Shown: positions 1 to 6,681, counted from the stretch's first letter. The stretch is 13,288 bases of DNA from an uncultured Clostridia bacterium (GCA_945835425.1 CAMAJC010000018.1:1-13288); one strand, 5' to 3'. Notes: generated from the sequence alone by a model not told the origin. Numbers and translations: made by a program.

Positions 1-70
1 GGGATGAGGTGCGTTTTCTGCGAAAACATCGGAGAGAGCGGAAAGGACCCTTACTTTTTCGACAGACTGA

Positions 71-105
71 CGGGCTGGTATTGTTACCAGCCCGCATTCT
101 CTTTT
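71..105. terminator. Hairpin terminator after the DUF4097 gene
   Basis: Bases 71-80 pair perfectly with 85-94 (10-bp GC-rich stem, TTGT loop). On the plus strand it is followed by a T-rich run (CATTCTCTTTT), the better terminator reading. On the minus strand it lies 11 nt past the stop of the DUF4097 gene but has no clean U-tract. It could end an upstream plus-strand gene whose tail lies in bases 1-70, but no protein there is recognisable. Confidence 0.6.
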
Positions 106-1097
106 CAATCCTCGTCAAACTGGATTTCGATCTTTCCTGCCGAGCACTGGACAGTCCCGGTATAAAGCGCGTCGGGACTGGTGGTGACAAGGCTGCCGGT
201 GGTTTTCTGTCCCATGACCTGGATGCTGCCCATATCGCAGGAGATATCAAGGTCATGCTGCTCCTGCGGCCCGGTCAGCTCCATCTCGACGTTGCCCATC
301 TCGTTTGCGACCCAGAAGCTGCCGATGGTTCCTTCAAAATCGAGATTGCCCATCGAAAGGGTGAAATTACCGTTCCCGACTCTGCCGTCCACGTCGATAT
401 TGCCGAGATCGGCGGTTGCGGTGAGGGTCGAGCAGTTTACCTCATCCAGCTCGATATTGCCCAGCGCACTGTACAGCCATATGCTGTCCGCCTGCTGAAT
501 ATTTTTCAGCGTGATCGACCCGAGGTCGAGGCTTAAATCGATATTCTGTACATTGATGCCGCGGATATCAGCGCAGCCGAGGGCGACGCTTCCGCTGATG
601 CTGTTGATGGCGGTTCCCTGGGGCAGCATGACGGTCAGCTTTTTGCCGCCTGTGGATGTATGGTCATCTGTCACCGTCAGGAAAAGGGTGTCTCCGTCCA
701 CCGACCATTCCAGCCCGTCAATCTTCTCCCAGTGGACGCTGCCGAACTGAGATTCGTCCTTGGCGGTGCAGATCGTCACATCGGCACAGGAAACTTCCAG
801 ATAGATATCAGCAAAAGGCTGGTCGATATCCATGGCGTATTCGCTGCCGCTTGTCAGCATGGAGGATGCAATGTTGTCGCCGTATTCTTCCGCCACCTCA
901 TAGATAGTTGTGGCGTAATCCTCTATGAGAGGTTCCCCAACGGTAAACGCGCCGAAATCGCCGTTTTCATCGAAGCCGATATTGACATATTTGGAATGGA
1001 AGCCGGTTGCGCCCTCCAGATAGGTCGACGCGAACAGCCCGGCGCCGATCACAAAGACGATCAGGCCACAGACAATCGAAATCAGGCTCTTTTTCAT
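105..1097 (-). CDS. DUF4097-family beta-helix membrane-anchored protein
   Basis: The 330-aa protein starts with a lysine pair and one hydrophobic segment (about residues 5-25), either an uncleaved anchor or a signal peptide. The rest is extracytoplasmic. From about residue 90 to the end it shows the repeating pattern of DUF4097 (putative adhesin/DUF2807-like) proteins: short beta strands alternating with G-N-I/D-L turns such as LGNIELDEV, LGNIDVDGR and MGNLDFEG, suggesting a beta-solenoid. The start ATG at 1097 overlaps the stop of the DUF1700 gene by 4 nt (ATGA) and has a strong AAGGAGGT site upstream, so translation is coupled. In Bacillota this protein commonly lies in PadR-DUF1700-DUF4097 operons. 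Its molecular role is unknown; an envelope function is inferred. There is no LPXTG sorting signal at the C terminus. Confidence 0.85.
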   Translation of the reverse strand: MKKSLISIVCGLIVFVIGAGLFASTYLEGATGFHSKYVNIGFDENGDFGAFTVGEPLIEDYATTIYEVAEEYGDNIASSMLTSGSEYAMDIDQPFADIYLEVSCADVTICTAKDESQFGSVHWEKIDGLEWSVDGDTLFLTVTDDHTSTGGKKLTVMLPQGTAINSISGSVALGCADIRGINVQNIDLSLDLGSITLKNIQQADSIWLYSALGNIELDEVNCSTLTATADLGNIDVDGRVGNGNFTLSMGNLDFEGTIGSFWVANEMGNVEMELTGPQEQHDLDISCDMGSIQVMGQKTTGSLVTTSPDALYTGTVQCSAGKIEIQFDED

Positions 1098-1813
1098 CTC
1101 CCGGCACCTCCTTTCATTTTATGCCAGACACTGCCGCACCATCCGGCCACGCCGTGCCAGCAGTGGGCAATCCCGCGCCCAAGGGCAGGGAAGCCTTTGT
1201 TGATGCACAGTGCGCCAAGCGGCACCAGCACCAGCGCACCGCCCATGCCCATCAGGCCGATCGAAAAGACAAACAGCCCGTTGAGCATATCCCGCGGCAT
1301 CATCCACAGCCCGACGCCCAGACAGGCGATACAGATGATGACCAGCGCGACAATGACGCACAGCACCGCAAGAAAAACTGCGCCAACCGTCATGACCGCC
1401 GCAACGATGCAGATAAATATCGCAAACAGTACCGACAGCCAGATCGGCGACCCCAGCACGATCAGGATAATCGCCAGCGCCATCCAGCCGCTGTGTTTTT
1501 TCTGCTGCGCACCGGCCGCATAAGCAGGCTGTCCGGCCTTTCGGGAAGCAAATTCCCGGTAGCCGCCGTTTCCGGGAGCGCTCTGGCTGTAGGTGTCCCG
1601 GCCGTTTTTCCAGACTGACGCTTTCCCTTCGCCCGAGAGGATCCGCTCAGCCAGCGCCGCCGGAGAGCCCAGCTCCGCTATGACCGCCTGCTCGTTTTCC
1701 GGCCCGGCATCCTCAAAATATTCCTCGTAAAACTGCAGGGCGTCCGTGCGCTCCTCTTCGGAGAGGACGGCAAGCCGCAGACGCAGCTCTTCCATAAACT
1801 CAAATCTTGTCAT
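1094..1813 (-). CDS. DUF1700 (HAAS domain) integral membrane protein
   Basis: A 239-aa protein. Residues 1-60 form the helical HAAS/DUF1700 domain: MTRFEFMEEL, then an E/D-rich helix with FYEEYFEDAG, then a third helix with ELGSPAALAERIL. A low-complexity linker (about 62-105, rich in G, S, A, Q) leads to a very hydrophobic region (about 108-205) with four or so membrane segments. DUF1700 proteins usually sit next to a PadR regulator, and the HAAS domain is thought to interact with it; that is family knowledge, not shown here. The ATG at 1813 overlaps the end of padR by 14 nt and has a GGAGG site inside the padR coding sequence. Its 3' end overlaps the DUF4097 start by 4 nt. It is probably the membrane partner of the regulator in an envelope-sensing operon. 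Confidence 0.88.
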   Translation of the reverse strand: MTRFEFMEELRLRLAVLSEEERTDALQFYEEYFEDAGPENEQAVIAELGSPAALAERILSGEGKASVWKNGRDTYSQSAPGNGGYREFASRKAGQPAYAAGAQQKKHSGWMALAIILIVLGSPIWLSVLFAIFICIVAAVMTVGAVFLAVLCVIVALVIICIACLGVGLWMMPRDMLNGLFVFSIGLMGMGGALVLVPLGALCINKGFPALGRGIAHCWHGVAGWCGSVWHKMKGGAGR

Positions 1814-2168
1814 TTTCCTCCGTCCTTTCTCCTGCCTTTTCGCGGTTTTCCGGCAGCAGGATGCTGTTTAACATCACGCTGTCGATCCGCGTGCGGAAAT
1901 CGATCCATTCATCCTGATAGCTTCCGTACATCTGTACGCCCTTTTCGGTCAGCCGATAGTACCGCCGGTTGCGGCCCATGAACGGCTGGTCATAGGACTG
2001 GACAGCGCCGTCCTTCTGCAGCCGCCGCAGAACCGGGTAGAGGGTGGATTCGGATATGTCCACGACCTGCCGCAGCTGCTGGGTCAGCCGGTAGCCGTAT
2101 GCGTCCCCGTTTGCCAGCACCGCCAGCACACAAGCGTCCAGCAGGGTCGATCCAATTTGAAATGGCAT
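1800..2168 (-). CDS. PadR-family transcriptional regulator
   Basis: A 122-aa winged-helix DNA-binding protein. It shows the PadR signature in order: GDAYGYRLTQQL (residues 21-32), ISESTLYPVLRRLQKDGAV (38-56, recognition helix and wing start) and GRNRRYYRLTEKG (65-77, wing). The short C-terminal helix (80-105) fits dimerisation in the small PadR-s2 type. It is first in a three-gene operon with DUF1700 and DUF4097 genes that overlap it and each other. The start ATG has GGGAG a few bases upstream. A consensus promoter with an inverted repeat across its -10 lies 50-75 nt upstream, so autorepression is likely, as is usual for PadR proteins. The inducing signal is unknown. Confidence 0.93.
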   Translation of the reverse strand: MPFQIGSTLLDACVLAVLANGDAYGYRLTQQLRQVVDISESTLYPVLRRLQKDGAVQSYDQPFMGRNRRYYRLTEKGVQMYGSYQDEWIDFRTRIDSVMLNSILLPENREKAGERTEENDKI

Positions 2169-2214
2169 ATGCTCCCTTCTTTCTTATGATAAACGCGGTA
2201 TTTTTGTCTTGTCT

Positions 2215-2235
2215 ATATTATATGAAGTATAATAT
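2215..2235. promoter_or_regulatory. Candidate PadR operator (inverted repeat over the -10)
   Basis: ATATTATA (2215-2222) and TATAATAT (2228-2235) form a perfect 8-bp inverted repeat with a 5-bp centre. The left arm contains the whole -10 hexamer and the right arm lies in the promoter spacer. AT-rich palindromes at the regulator's own promoter are typical PadR targets. That this PadR binds here is inference. Confidence 0.55.
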
Positions 2236-2245
2236 TGTCTGTCAA
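2217..2245 (-). promoter_or_regulatory. Consensus sigma-A promoter of the padR operon
   Basis: Read on the minus strand, TTGACA (2245-2240) and TATAAT (2222-2217) are separated by exactly 17 nt, a perfect match to the housekeeping consensus. It lies about 50 nt upstream of the padR start codon and points into the operon. Such a strong promoter implies that the operon must be held down by a repressor. Confidence 0.85.
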
Positions 2246-2325
2246 TAGGGTTAAAGGTTTCTTAAAGAAAGAATAAGGGATTTAATAATGGACAGTATAC
2301 GCCGCAGCCTGAGACGGAATCATGA

Positions 2326-2354
2326 GCGGGCGACCGCGAGGGTCGCCCCTACCG
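2326..2354 (-). repeat. CGGTAGGG hairpin repeat, copy 1 (reverse orientation)
   Basis: On the minus strand this reads CGGTAG, then an 8-bp stem GGGCGACC / GGTCGCCC (2348-2341 with 2335-2328) closed by a 5-nt loop. It shares the head and GC-rich hairpin form with the copies near 6426, 11915 and 12690, but has a different stem sequence that is still fully paired. It lies in the divergent spacer between padR and sfsA. Confidence 0.65.
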
Positions 2355-2384
2355 ATGCTTTTGACGATAGCAACTCTGATTAAA

Positions 2385-2417
2385 AGCTTTTTCCCCGCCG
2401 AAGGCGGGGAAAAAGCT
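2385..2417. repeat. Orphan 15-bp perfect hairpin
   Basis: Bases 2385-2399 pair without mismatch to 2403-2417 around a GAA loop. The outer part is T5/A5 and the inner part CCCCGCC/GGCGGGG, so the T-run lies before the GC stem, the reverse of an intrinsic terminator. On the minus strand a further TTTT follows the stem. No gene ends here on either strand, because padR and sfsA diverge. It may be a leftover terminator or a small mobile hairpin. Confidence 0.6.
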
Positions 2418-2462
2418 GCACAAATATGCATCTAAAAGGTACAAGGCCGAACAAATCAGAGC

Positions 2463-2491
2463 TTCCCTATATAAAGAAACTGTGCTATACT
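2463..2491 (+). promoter_or_regulatory. Extended -10 promoter of sfsA
   Basis: TGCTATACT at 2483-2491 is an extended -10 (TGn + TATACT). The matching -35 position (2463-2468, TTCCCT) is weak, as extended -10 promoters allow. It lies about 20 nt before the start codon, so the leader is very short. The gene for the four-cysteine protein at 12806 has the same GTGCTATACT motif at nearly the same distance. Confidence 0.55.
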
Positions 2492-2512
2492 GAGGGAAAA
2501 GGAGGAGAGAAT

Positions 2513-3190
2513 ATGCTGCAAACTGCCGTTTTCCTGTCCCGGCCCAACCGCTTTTTGGCGCGGTGCAGGCTGGGAAATGAGGAGATCATCTGCCATGTGA
2601 AGAATACCGGACGGCTGCGGGAGCTGCTGATGCCGGGAAGAGAGGTGCTGGTGCGGTTCCAGCCGGAGGAAGGGCGGAAAACCAAATGGACGCTCCTTTT
2701 TGTCAAGCTGGAGGAGACCCTCGTCAGCATCGACTCCCAGCTGCCGAACCAGATCGCCGCCGAGGGCATCCGGGACGGGATTATTTCGCTGCCGGGTTAT
2801 GAAAAGCCGGACAGCGTCAGACGGGAGCAGCGGTTTGGAAACTCCCGGTTTGACCTGCTGATCGAAAAGGATGGCCGGAGGGCGTTTGTTGAGGTCAAGG
2901 GCGTGACCCTTGTCCGGGATGGGTGCGCACAGTTCCCGGACGCGCCGACCGAGCGCGGGATTAAACACCTTGGGGAACTGGCGGCGGCAAGGGAGGCAGG
3001 GTACGACGGGTTTATCCTGTTTATTGTCCAAAGAGAAGACGCAAAGCGGTTTGCGCCGAACCCCGACCGGCCGGAATTTGCGGCGGCTCTCCGGAAAGCA
3101 AAGGAAAACGGTATCGGGATTTTCGCCTGGAAATGCCAGGTCAGCCCCAACTCCGTCCACGCTGTTGCGCCAATTCCCGCAGAAGCTTAA
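2513..3190 (+). CDS. sfsA: SfsA family protein (sugar fermentation stimulation protein)
   Basis: The 225-aa product matches SfsA along its full length. An N-terminal OB-like part contains RCRLGNEEIICHVKNTGRL (residues 17-35) and a C-terminal nuclease-like part contains SRFDLLIEKDGRRAFVEVKGVTL (111-133), FPDAPTERGIKHL (141-153) and FIVQREDAKRFAPN (170-183). D114, E127 and K129 form the PD-(D/E)xK-like site. In E. coli SfsA was named for a maltose-metabolism phenotype; its real activity is uncertain, with nucleic-acid binding or nuclease activity suspected from the fold. I chose the ATG at 2513 because GGAGGAGAG lies 5 nt upstream and family homology begins there. An in-frame ATG at 2426 precedes the promoter and is unlikely. 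It appears monocistronic and is convergent with the flippase gene. Confidence 0.95.
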   Translation: MLQTAVFLSRPNRFLARCRLGNEEIICHVKNTGRLRELLMPGREVLVRFQPEEGRKTKWTLLFVKLEETLVSIDSQLPNQIAAEGIRDGIISLPGYEKPDSVRREQRFGNSRFDLLIEKDGRRAFVEVKGVTLVRDGCAQFPDAPTERGIKHLGELAAAREAGYDGFILFIVQREDAKRFAPNPDRPEFAAALRKAKENGIGIFAWKCQVSPNSVHAVAPIPAEA

Positions 3191-3262
3191 AAACCCTCAG
3201 AAGGCGCACTTGTTTATTTTTTCTCAAACCTTCCGGGGATAATGACAAAAAAGTTTTTGCCA

Positions 3263-3280
3263 GGCTTTTTTCAAAAAGCC
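3263..3280. repeat. Small T/A-rich hairpin downstream of sfsA
   Basis: GGCTTTTT (3263-3270) pairs with AAAAAGCC (3273-3280) with almost no loop, preceded by an A6-G-T5 stretch at 3247-3257. It may be a weak sfsA terminator or a decayed repeat. The rest of 3191-3378 holds only a perfect 12-bp palindrome CTGCGGCCGCAG (3346-3357) and no gene. Confidence 0.35.
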
Positions 3281-3378
3281 GCGTAACCCCTTAAACCTCT
3301 AATACTCACTTACTACCCAGTTATAGGCGTAGGTCATGTCTTACTCTGCGGCCGCAGCCGCCCAAAATGTACTTGTAA

Positions 3379-3415
3379 AAAAATCGCAGTGCCGTATCTC
3401 AGCCCTGCGATTTTT
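3379..3415. terminator. Bidirectional terminator between sfsA and the flippase gene
   Basis: AAAAATCGCAG (3379-3389) pairs with CTGCGATTTTT (3405-3415) around a 15-nt loop. A- and T-tracts flank the GC core on both sides, so it can stop transcription from sfsA (plus) and from the flippase gene (minus), whose stop codon is 4 nt away. Confidence 0.85.
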
Positions 3416-3418
3416 CAT

Positions 3419-4927
3419 TTATGAAACCCTCCGCTTAACCGGAACCCGTATAATCCCCAGCGCCAGGAGCGCACCGCCGTAAATCACCGCGAGGATAATG
3501 CCGCCGATGGCCACCTGCCAGGCAGGAGAGAAGGTCCAGTTCCTGCTGATGAGCAGCGCCACAGCTCCGGCCAGCGCTGCCGCCAGCAGCGGTTTTCCGA
3601 TCCAGTCCCCGAAGGAGAACCGGATGCGGGTGACCTGGGTGAGCCGGGAGATCGAGAGGGAAGCGTTGACAAAACTGGTAAAAAATAAGACCGTGATATA
3701 CCCCTGCAGCCCGAAAAGGGGAAGCAGGGTGTACAGCAGCAGGACCGATAGACAGGAATCGATGATCGAATACCGCAGCACCGAAAGCTGTTCATCCATC
3801 CCCTTGAGCAGCGCGTCGGCCACCGTGTCGAGATAGAGAATCGGGGTCAGCGGCGCCATAATCCAGAGCATCTGCCCGACCTCGGCGTTTCCGTAGACAG
3901 CGCTGCCCAGCTGCACACCGAAGCAGATGAACACCGCCGACACCGGCAGCGCAAAAAGCAGCGTCACCCGCAGCACCTGCCCGGTCAGCCGGTCGATCTC
4001 CTGCTCCTTTCCCGTAGCCCGCCATTCCGCCACCTCCGGGACGAGCAGACTGGAGAAAGAGGTGATCAGCGCCGCCGGGAAATTGAGTATCGGCATGACC
4101 ATCGCCGACATCATTCCGTACTGGGAGAGGGCAAGGGCCGAGTCCGCTCCGTATTTCCGGAACCCGCGCGGGATTAGGATGTTTTCAATCGTCACCAGCG
4201 CTTCTTTCAGATAACTGGACAGCGCGACCGGCACGGCGATGTTCAGCACATTTTTTGCCGTCGCGCCGACCTTTTCCGGGACAAACTCCCGCTTGTGCTT
4301 ATCCCGCAGGTAGAGGGCGAAGGTATAAAAAAAGGTCAGCGCCTCGCCGCCTACCGACCCCAGCGCAATCCCGACACAGCTCCATTCCAGCCCTTTGGGC
4401 AGCACAAACTGAAAGGCAATCGACACGACCATAATCCGGATCAGCTGCTCCATGATCTGGCTGGAATTGGTCTTCCAAACCTGCCGGATGGCGAAGAAAT
4501 ACCCGCGCAGGCTGCAGGAAAACGCCATGAACGGCAGCGCCGCCGCCAGCACCTTCATCGACTTGATCGTGCGCGCGTCCTGCAGGATGTGGGTGCCGAT
4601 GTAAGGTGCGCCAAACCACAAAAAAGCCGACGCCGCCGTGCTGACGACCACGCCGTAGATCATGCAGACCCGCATCGCATCGTTGGCCTTTGAATAGGAG
4701 CCTTTTCCGATCTCCTCCGAGACCAGCCGCGTCACCGCCAGATAAATCCCGGAGGTCGCGATGGTCGACGCCAGCGAATAAACCGAGAAAATCAGCTGGA
4801 ACAGCCCCATCCCTTCGCTGCCGATCTTCCGGGAAAGCCACGCCGAAAAGCCGATGGCGATCAGCCGCAGGATCACCGACCCGGCTGTCAGAATAAAAAT
4901 ATTGCGGATAAACTGCTTCCTTTTCAA
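3419..4927 (-). CDS. SpoVB-like polysaccharide/lipid-II-type flippase (MOP superfamily)
   Basis: A 502-aa, very hydrophobic protein with about 14 predicted membrane segments, the normal size for the PST/MurJ/SpoVB branch of the MOP exporters. The N terminus (MKRKQFIRNIFILTAGSVILRL, then GSEGMGLFQLIFSVYSLAST and SGIYLAVTRLVSEE) is typical of stage V sporulation protein B and related oligosaccharide flippases, which move lipid-linked saccharides across the membrane. Sequence alone does not separate a spore-cortex role from vegetative cell-wall or capsule export, and no sporulation gene is adjacent. The start codon is TTG, with GAAGG about 10 nt upstream; no in-frame ATG or GTG near it fits the family N terminus. 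A TATACT inside an inverted repeat (4947-4961) may be its promoter. It ends at the shared terminator with sfsA. Confidence 0.85.
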   Translation of the reverse strand: MKRKQFIRNIFILTAGSVILRLIAIGFSAWLSRKIGSEGMGLFQLIFSVYSLASTIATSGIYLAVTRLVSEEIGKGSYSKANDAMRVCMIYGVVVSTAASAFLWFGAPYIGTHILQDARTIKSMKVLAAALPFMAFSCSLRGYFFAIRQVWKTNSSQIMEQLIRIMVVSIAFQFVLPKGLEWSCVGIALGSVGGEALTFFYTFALYLRDKHKREFVPEKVGATAKNVLNIAVPVALSSYLKEALVTIENILIPRGFRKYGADSALALSQYGMMSAMVMPILNFPAALITSFSSLLVPEVAEWRATGKEQEIDRLTGQVLRVTLLFALPVSAVFICFGVQLGSAVYGNAEVGQMLWIMAPLTPILYLDTVADALLKGMDEQLSVLRYSIIDSCLSVLLLYTLLPLFGLQGYITVLFFTSFVNASLSISRLTQVTRIRFSFGDWIGKPLLAAALAGAVALLISRNWTFSPAWQVAIGGIILAVIYGGALLALGIIRVPVKRRVS

Positions 4928-4946
4928 ATCATCACAACCTTCTCTG

Positions 4947-4961
4947 CGGCAGTATATGCCG
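4947..4961. promoter_or_regulatory. Inverted repeat around a possible -10 of the flippase gene
   Basis: CGGCA (4947-4951) and TGCCG (4957-4961) flank GTATA. On the minus strand this gives TATACT at 4956-4951, about 25 nt before the TTG start. The -35 position is poor (TTCTAA). It may be a regulated promoter or only a small hairpin. Confidence 0.3.
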
Positions 4962-4996
4962 GAAAGCAGGGGATTAGAAGACGGGAAAGCGGCATC

Positions 4997-5028
4997 AAAA
5001 AGCCGCCGTGGGGTTAAAGCACGGCGGC
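4997..5028 (-). terminator. Intrinsic terminator of the TSUP-tetR operon
   Basis: GCCGCCGTG (5002-5010) pairs with CACGGCGGC (5020-5028), a 9-bp stem with a 9-nt loop. On the minus strand the stem is followed at once by TTTTT (5001-4997). It starts 12 nt past the stop of the TetR-type gene. Confidence 0.88.
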
Positions 5029-5039
5029 AATATTTTGTT

Positions 5040-5600
5040 TTATTTATCCAGCCGGTAGATGTTCAGCGCCCGGGTGATATCGCCCTGCACCAGTACGCTC
5101 AGCCGTCCGACAATCTGCTCCGGGTCTTCCTTCATCCCGTTTTTAATCCAGTTCAGCATTATCCCGACAAAGGCGTACTTATAAAAATCGGCGATAAACG
5201 CCTTGTCCTCGTCCCGGACGCGCATCCCGACGGCCTTTTCCTCGACGACCCTGATCAGCAGACCGTAGGTCACCCGGTACAGATACATTTCCACCTGCTC
5301 CCGGCTGACCGAGTGGTAGATATTCAGAATCAGCGGCTTATTGTTTAAGACGACCTGAAAGATGCCCAAAAACCCCTGCTGCCAGGTGTCATATTCCTTT
5401 TTGCCCTCCAGCGCCTTCGCCGATTCGTCTATGCACATCCACTCGACCAGGTCGTAAATATCCTTAAAATGATAGTAAAAGGTCATCCGGTTGATGCCAC
5501 AGTCTCTGGCGATATCGCTGATGGTGATTTTGTTCAGGGGCTTTTGGAGCAGCAGATGCTTTAGAGACGCGGCCAGCGCCTTTTTGGTAGTCTGTGCCAT
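5040..5600 (-). CDS. TetR/AcrR-family transcriptional regulator
   Basis: A 186-aa protein with an N-terminal TetR helix-turn-helix: KITISDIARDCGINRMTFYYHFKDIYDLVEW (residues 24-54), preceded by helix 1 (TKKALAASLKHLLLQKPL). The C-terminal two-thirds is helical and resembles the DhaS-like TetR group (TetR_C_8 type), where the C-terminal domain binds a ligand or partner; the ligand cannot be told from sequence. The gene lies 13 nt downstream of the TSUP exporter gene on the same strand, with AAAGGAAAA before its ATG and a terminator just after it. It therefore most likely controls the exporter operon it belongs to. I did not find a clear palindromic operator near the operon's promoter at 6491. 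Confidence 0.92.
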   Translation of the reverse strand: MAQTTKKALAASLKHLLLQKPLNKITISDIARDCGINRMTFYYHFKDIYDLVEWMCIDESAKALEGKKEYDTWQQGFLGIFQVVLNNKPLILNIYHSVSREQVEMYLYRVTYGLLIRVVEEKAVGMRVRDEDKAFIADFYKYAFVGIMLNWIKNGMKEDPEQIVGRLSVLVQGDITRALNIYRLDK

Positions 5601-5613
5601 AGGTCTTTTCCTT

Positions 5614-6384
5614 TCAGGTCAGATAGTTGACCGCGACAATCGCGGCGCCGAGGACGGTCAGGACGATGCCGGTCGTGCGGTTAAGGGTCTTCGGGCTCGC
5701 CTTGTTGGCAAATCTCGCCGCAACCCGCGCCCAGATAAAGGTCGACAGCACGCAGCAGATCAGCACCCACCAGTCCGGTGCGCCGCCGATGGCGAAATGG
5801 CTGACGGCGCCGGTAAAGGCCGTGAAAGCCATGATAAAAACGCTGGTGCCGACCGCCGTTTTCAGCTCATACCCCAGTACGCTTGTCAAAATCAGCAGCA
5901 TCATCATGCCGCCGCCAGCCCCGACAAATCCGCAGATAAATCCGATCAGCGTCCCGCAGATCAGCGACTGGATCACCCGCTTTTTCGGACTGACGCTCTG
6001 CATGGCCTCTTTGGTGGTCATGACCGGCCGCACAATAAACTTGATGCCGAGAAGCAGCGTCATGAAGGTCGAAAAATTGCCCATCGTCTGGTTGGGGACG
6101 ATGCTGGAGACCCAACTGCCCACCATCGTGAAACAGAGGACTGCCGCCATCATGACCAGCCCGTTTTTTATGTCCAGATTTTTGTTTTTGCCGTAGGTAT
6201 AGGCGCTGACGGCGCTGGCCAGAACGTCGCTGGCGAGGGCGATGCCGACCGCCTCATAGGCCGGCATGTCCAGAAAGGTAATCAGCATCGGGCTAATCAC
6301 CGCCGCCGCGCTCATCCCGGCAAACCCGGTCCCGAGTCCCGCGCCGATGCCCGCGATTATGCAGATAATAAACGTATACAGCAT
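5614..6384 (-). CDS. TSUP (TauE/SafE) family membrane transporter
   Basis: The family exports small anions such as sulfite, sulfoacetate or other organosulfur compounds; the substrate here is unknown. The 256-aa protein has about eight membrane segments in two related halves. Each half carries the family motif: GAGLGTGFAGMSAAAVISP near the N terminus, and GFICGFVGAGGGMMML followed by TAVGTSVFIMAFTAF in the middle. I chose the ATG at 6384 because GGAAGG lies 9 nt upstream; ATGs at 6402 and 6393 are in frame but poorly spaced from a ribosome binding site. It is the first gene of an operon with the TetR-type regulator. The mRNA leader carries copy 2 of the CGGTAGGG hairpin repeat. Confidence 0.9.
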   Translation of the reverse strand: MLYTFIICIIAGIGAGLGTGFAGMSAAAVISPMLITFLDMPAYEAVGIALASDVLASAVSAYTYGKNKNLDIKNGLVMMAAVLCFTMVGSWVSSIVPNQTMGNFSTFMTLLLGIKFIVRPVMTTKEAMQSVSPKKRVIQSLICGTLIGFICGFVGAGGGMMMLLILTSVLGYELKTAVGTSVFIMAFTAFTGAVSHFAIGGAPDWWVLICCVLSTFIWARVAARFANKASPKTLNRTTGIVLTVLGAAIVAVNYLT

Positions 6385-6425
6385 TTTTTCCATCCTTCCC
6401 ATCCGTTTCAGTTTACCGACCGTAA

Positions 6426-6454
6426 CCGGTAGGGCGGGACACCCTCATCCCGCC
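6426..6454 (+). repeat. CGGTAGGG hairpin repeat, copy 2
   Basis: CCGGTAGGGCGGGAC followed by a CCCTC loop segment and ATCCCGCC. GGCGGGA pairs with TCCCGCC (7 bp). It has the same head, loop core and right arm ending as copies 3 and 4, with a changed stem base pair. It lies between the TSUP promoter and start codon, so it is transcribed in the leader. Confidence 0.7.
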
Positions 6455-6490
6455 GCATCTGTCCGTACCTCTCTGACGATATTATTACAC

Positions 6491-6499
6491 ATTATACCA
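6491..6499 (-). promoter_or_regulatory. Extended -10 promoter of the TSUP-tetR operon
   Basis: On the minus strand TGGTATAAT (6499-6491) is a perfect -10 with a TGn extension. The -35 region is AT-rich but not consensus. It lies about 107 nt upstream of the chosen TSUP start. Confidence 0.6.
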
Positions 6500-6598
6500 T
6501 GCCAGTTGTGAATTTTTCTATCCCCGGCTGCCGACCGATGAAAAACGGATTGCTTTTTTATGCAAATCTTGAAAAATTTACAAAAAGCACATAAATGC

Positions 6599-6627
6599 TT
6601 GAATTTTCTGTTTTGTTGTATTATAAT
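6599..6627 (+). promoter_or_regulatory. Promoter of the nhaC-MBL operon
   Basis: TTGAAT (6599-6604) and TATAAT (6622-6627) with a 17-nt spacer: four of six and six of six consensus bases. Transcription should begin near 6634, giving a leader of about 63 nt. Confidence 0.75.
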
Positions 6628-6636
6628 GTCACCTGT

Positions 6637-6681
6637 ACGTTTTACGGGTTAAAGCGTTGAACGATAGAAGTGCGAAAGCAC
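6637..6681 (+). promoter_or_regulatory. Two small hairpins in the nhaC leader
   Basis: ACGTTTTA (6637-6644) pairs with TAAAGCGT (6650-6657), with one G-U pair and a CGGGT loop. GTGC-GAAA-GCAC (6670-6681) is a GNRA tetraloop hairpin ending next to the AGGAGGT site. The pair could tune translation. I do not recognise a known riboswitch in it. Confidence 0.4.

Larger units (their letters stand above)
2170..2512. other. Divergent intergenic region padR / sfsA
   Basis: This 343-bp stretch has no supported gene. From left to right it holds the padR promoter and operator (2215-2245), a small inverted repeat TTTCTT-A-AAGAAA (2258-2270), the CGGTAGGG hairpin repeat (2326-2354), the 15-bp orphan hairpin (2385-2417), and the sfsA promoter and ribosome binding site (2463-2508). 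Bases 2271-2325 show nothing recognisable. Confidence 0.6.

Noticed and set aside
1..70. Tail of a plus-strand gene at the left edge
   Set aside because: One frame ends with TGA at 68-70 just before the hairpin, but it also has a stop at 5-7 and no recognisable protein.
660..1523. Long plus-strand open frames over the DUF4097/DUF1700 genes
   Set aside because: They are low-complexity, P/R/H-rich antisense shadows of well-supported minus-strand genes and lack ribosome binding sites.
3346..3357. CTGCGGCCGCAG palindrome as an operator
   Set aside because: It lies between two convergent genes, far from any start, and is short enough to occur by chance in GC-rich DNA.
5491..6432. 313-codon plus-strand frame over the tetR and TSUP genes
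   Set aside because: Antisense, rich in H, D, R and Q, with no recognisable domain. Both minus-strand genes are clear family members.
6569..6597. A second promoter (TTGAAA ... TAAATG) upstream of nhaC
   Set aside because: The -10 match is poor compared with the full TATAAT at 6622-6627.
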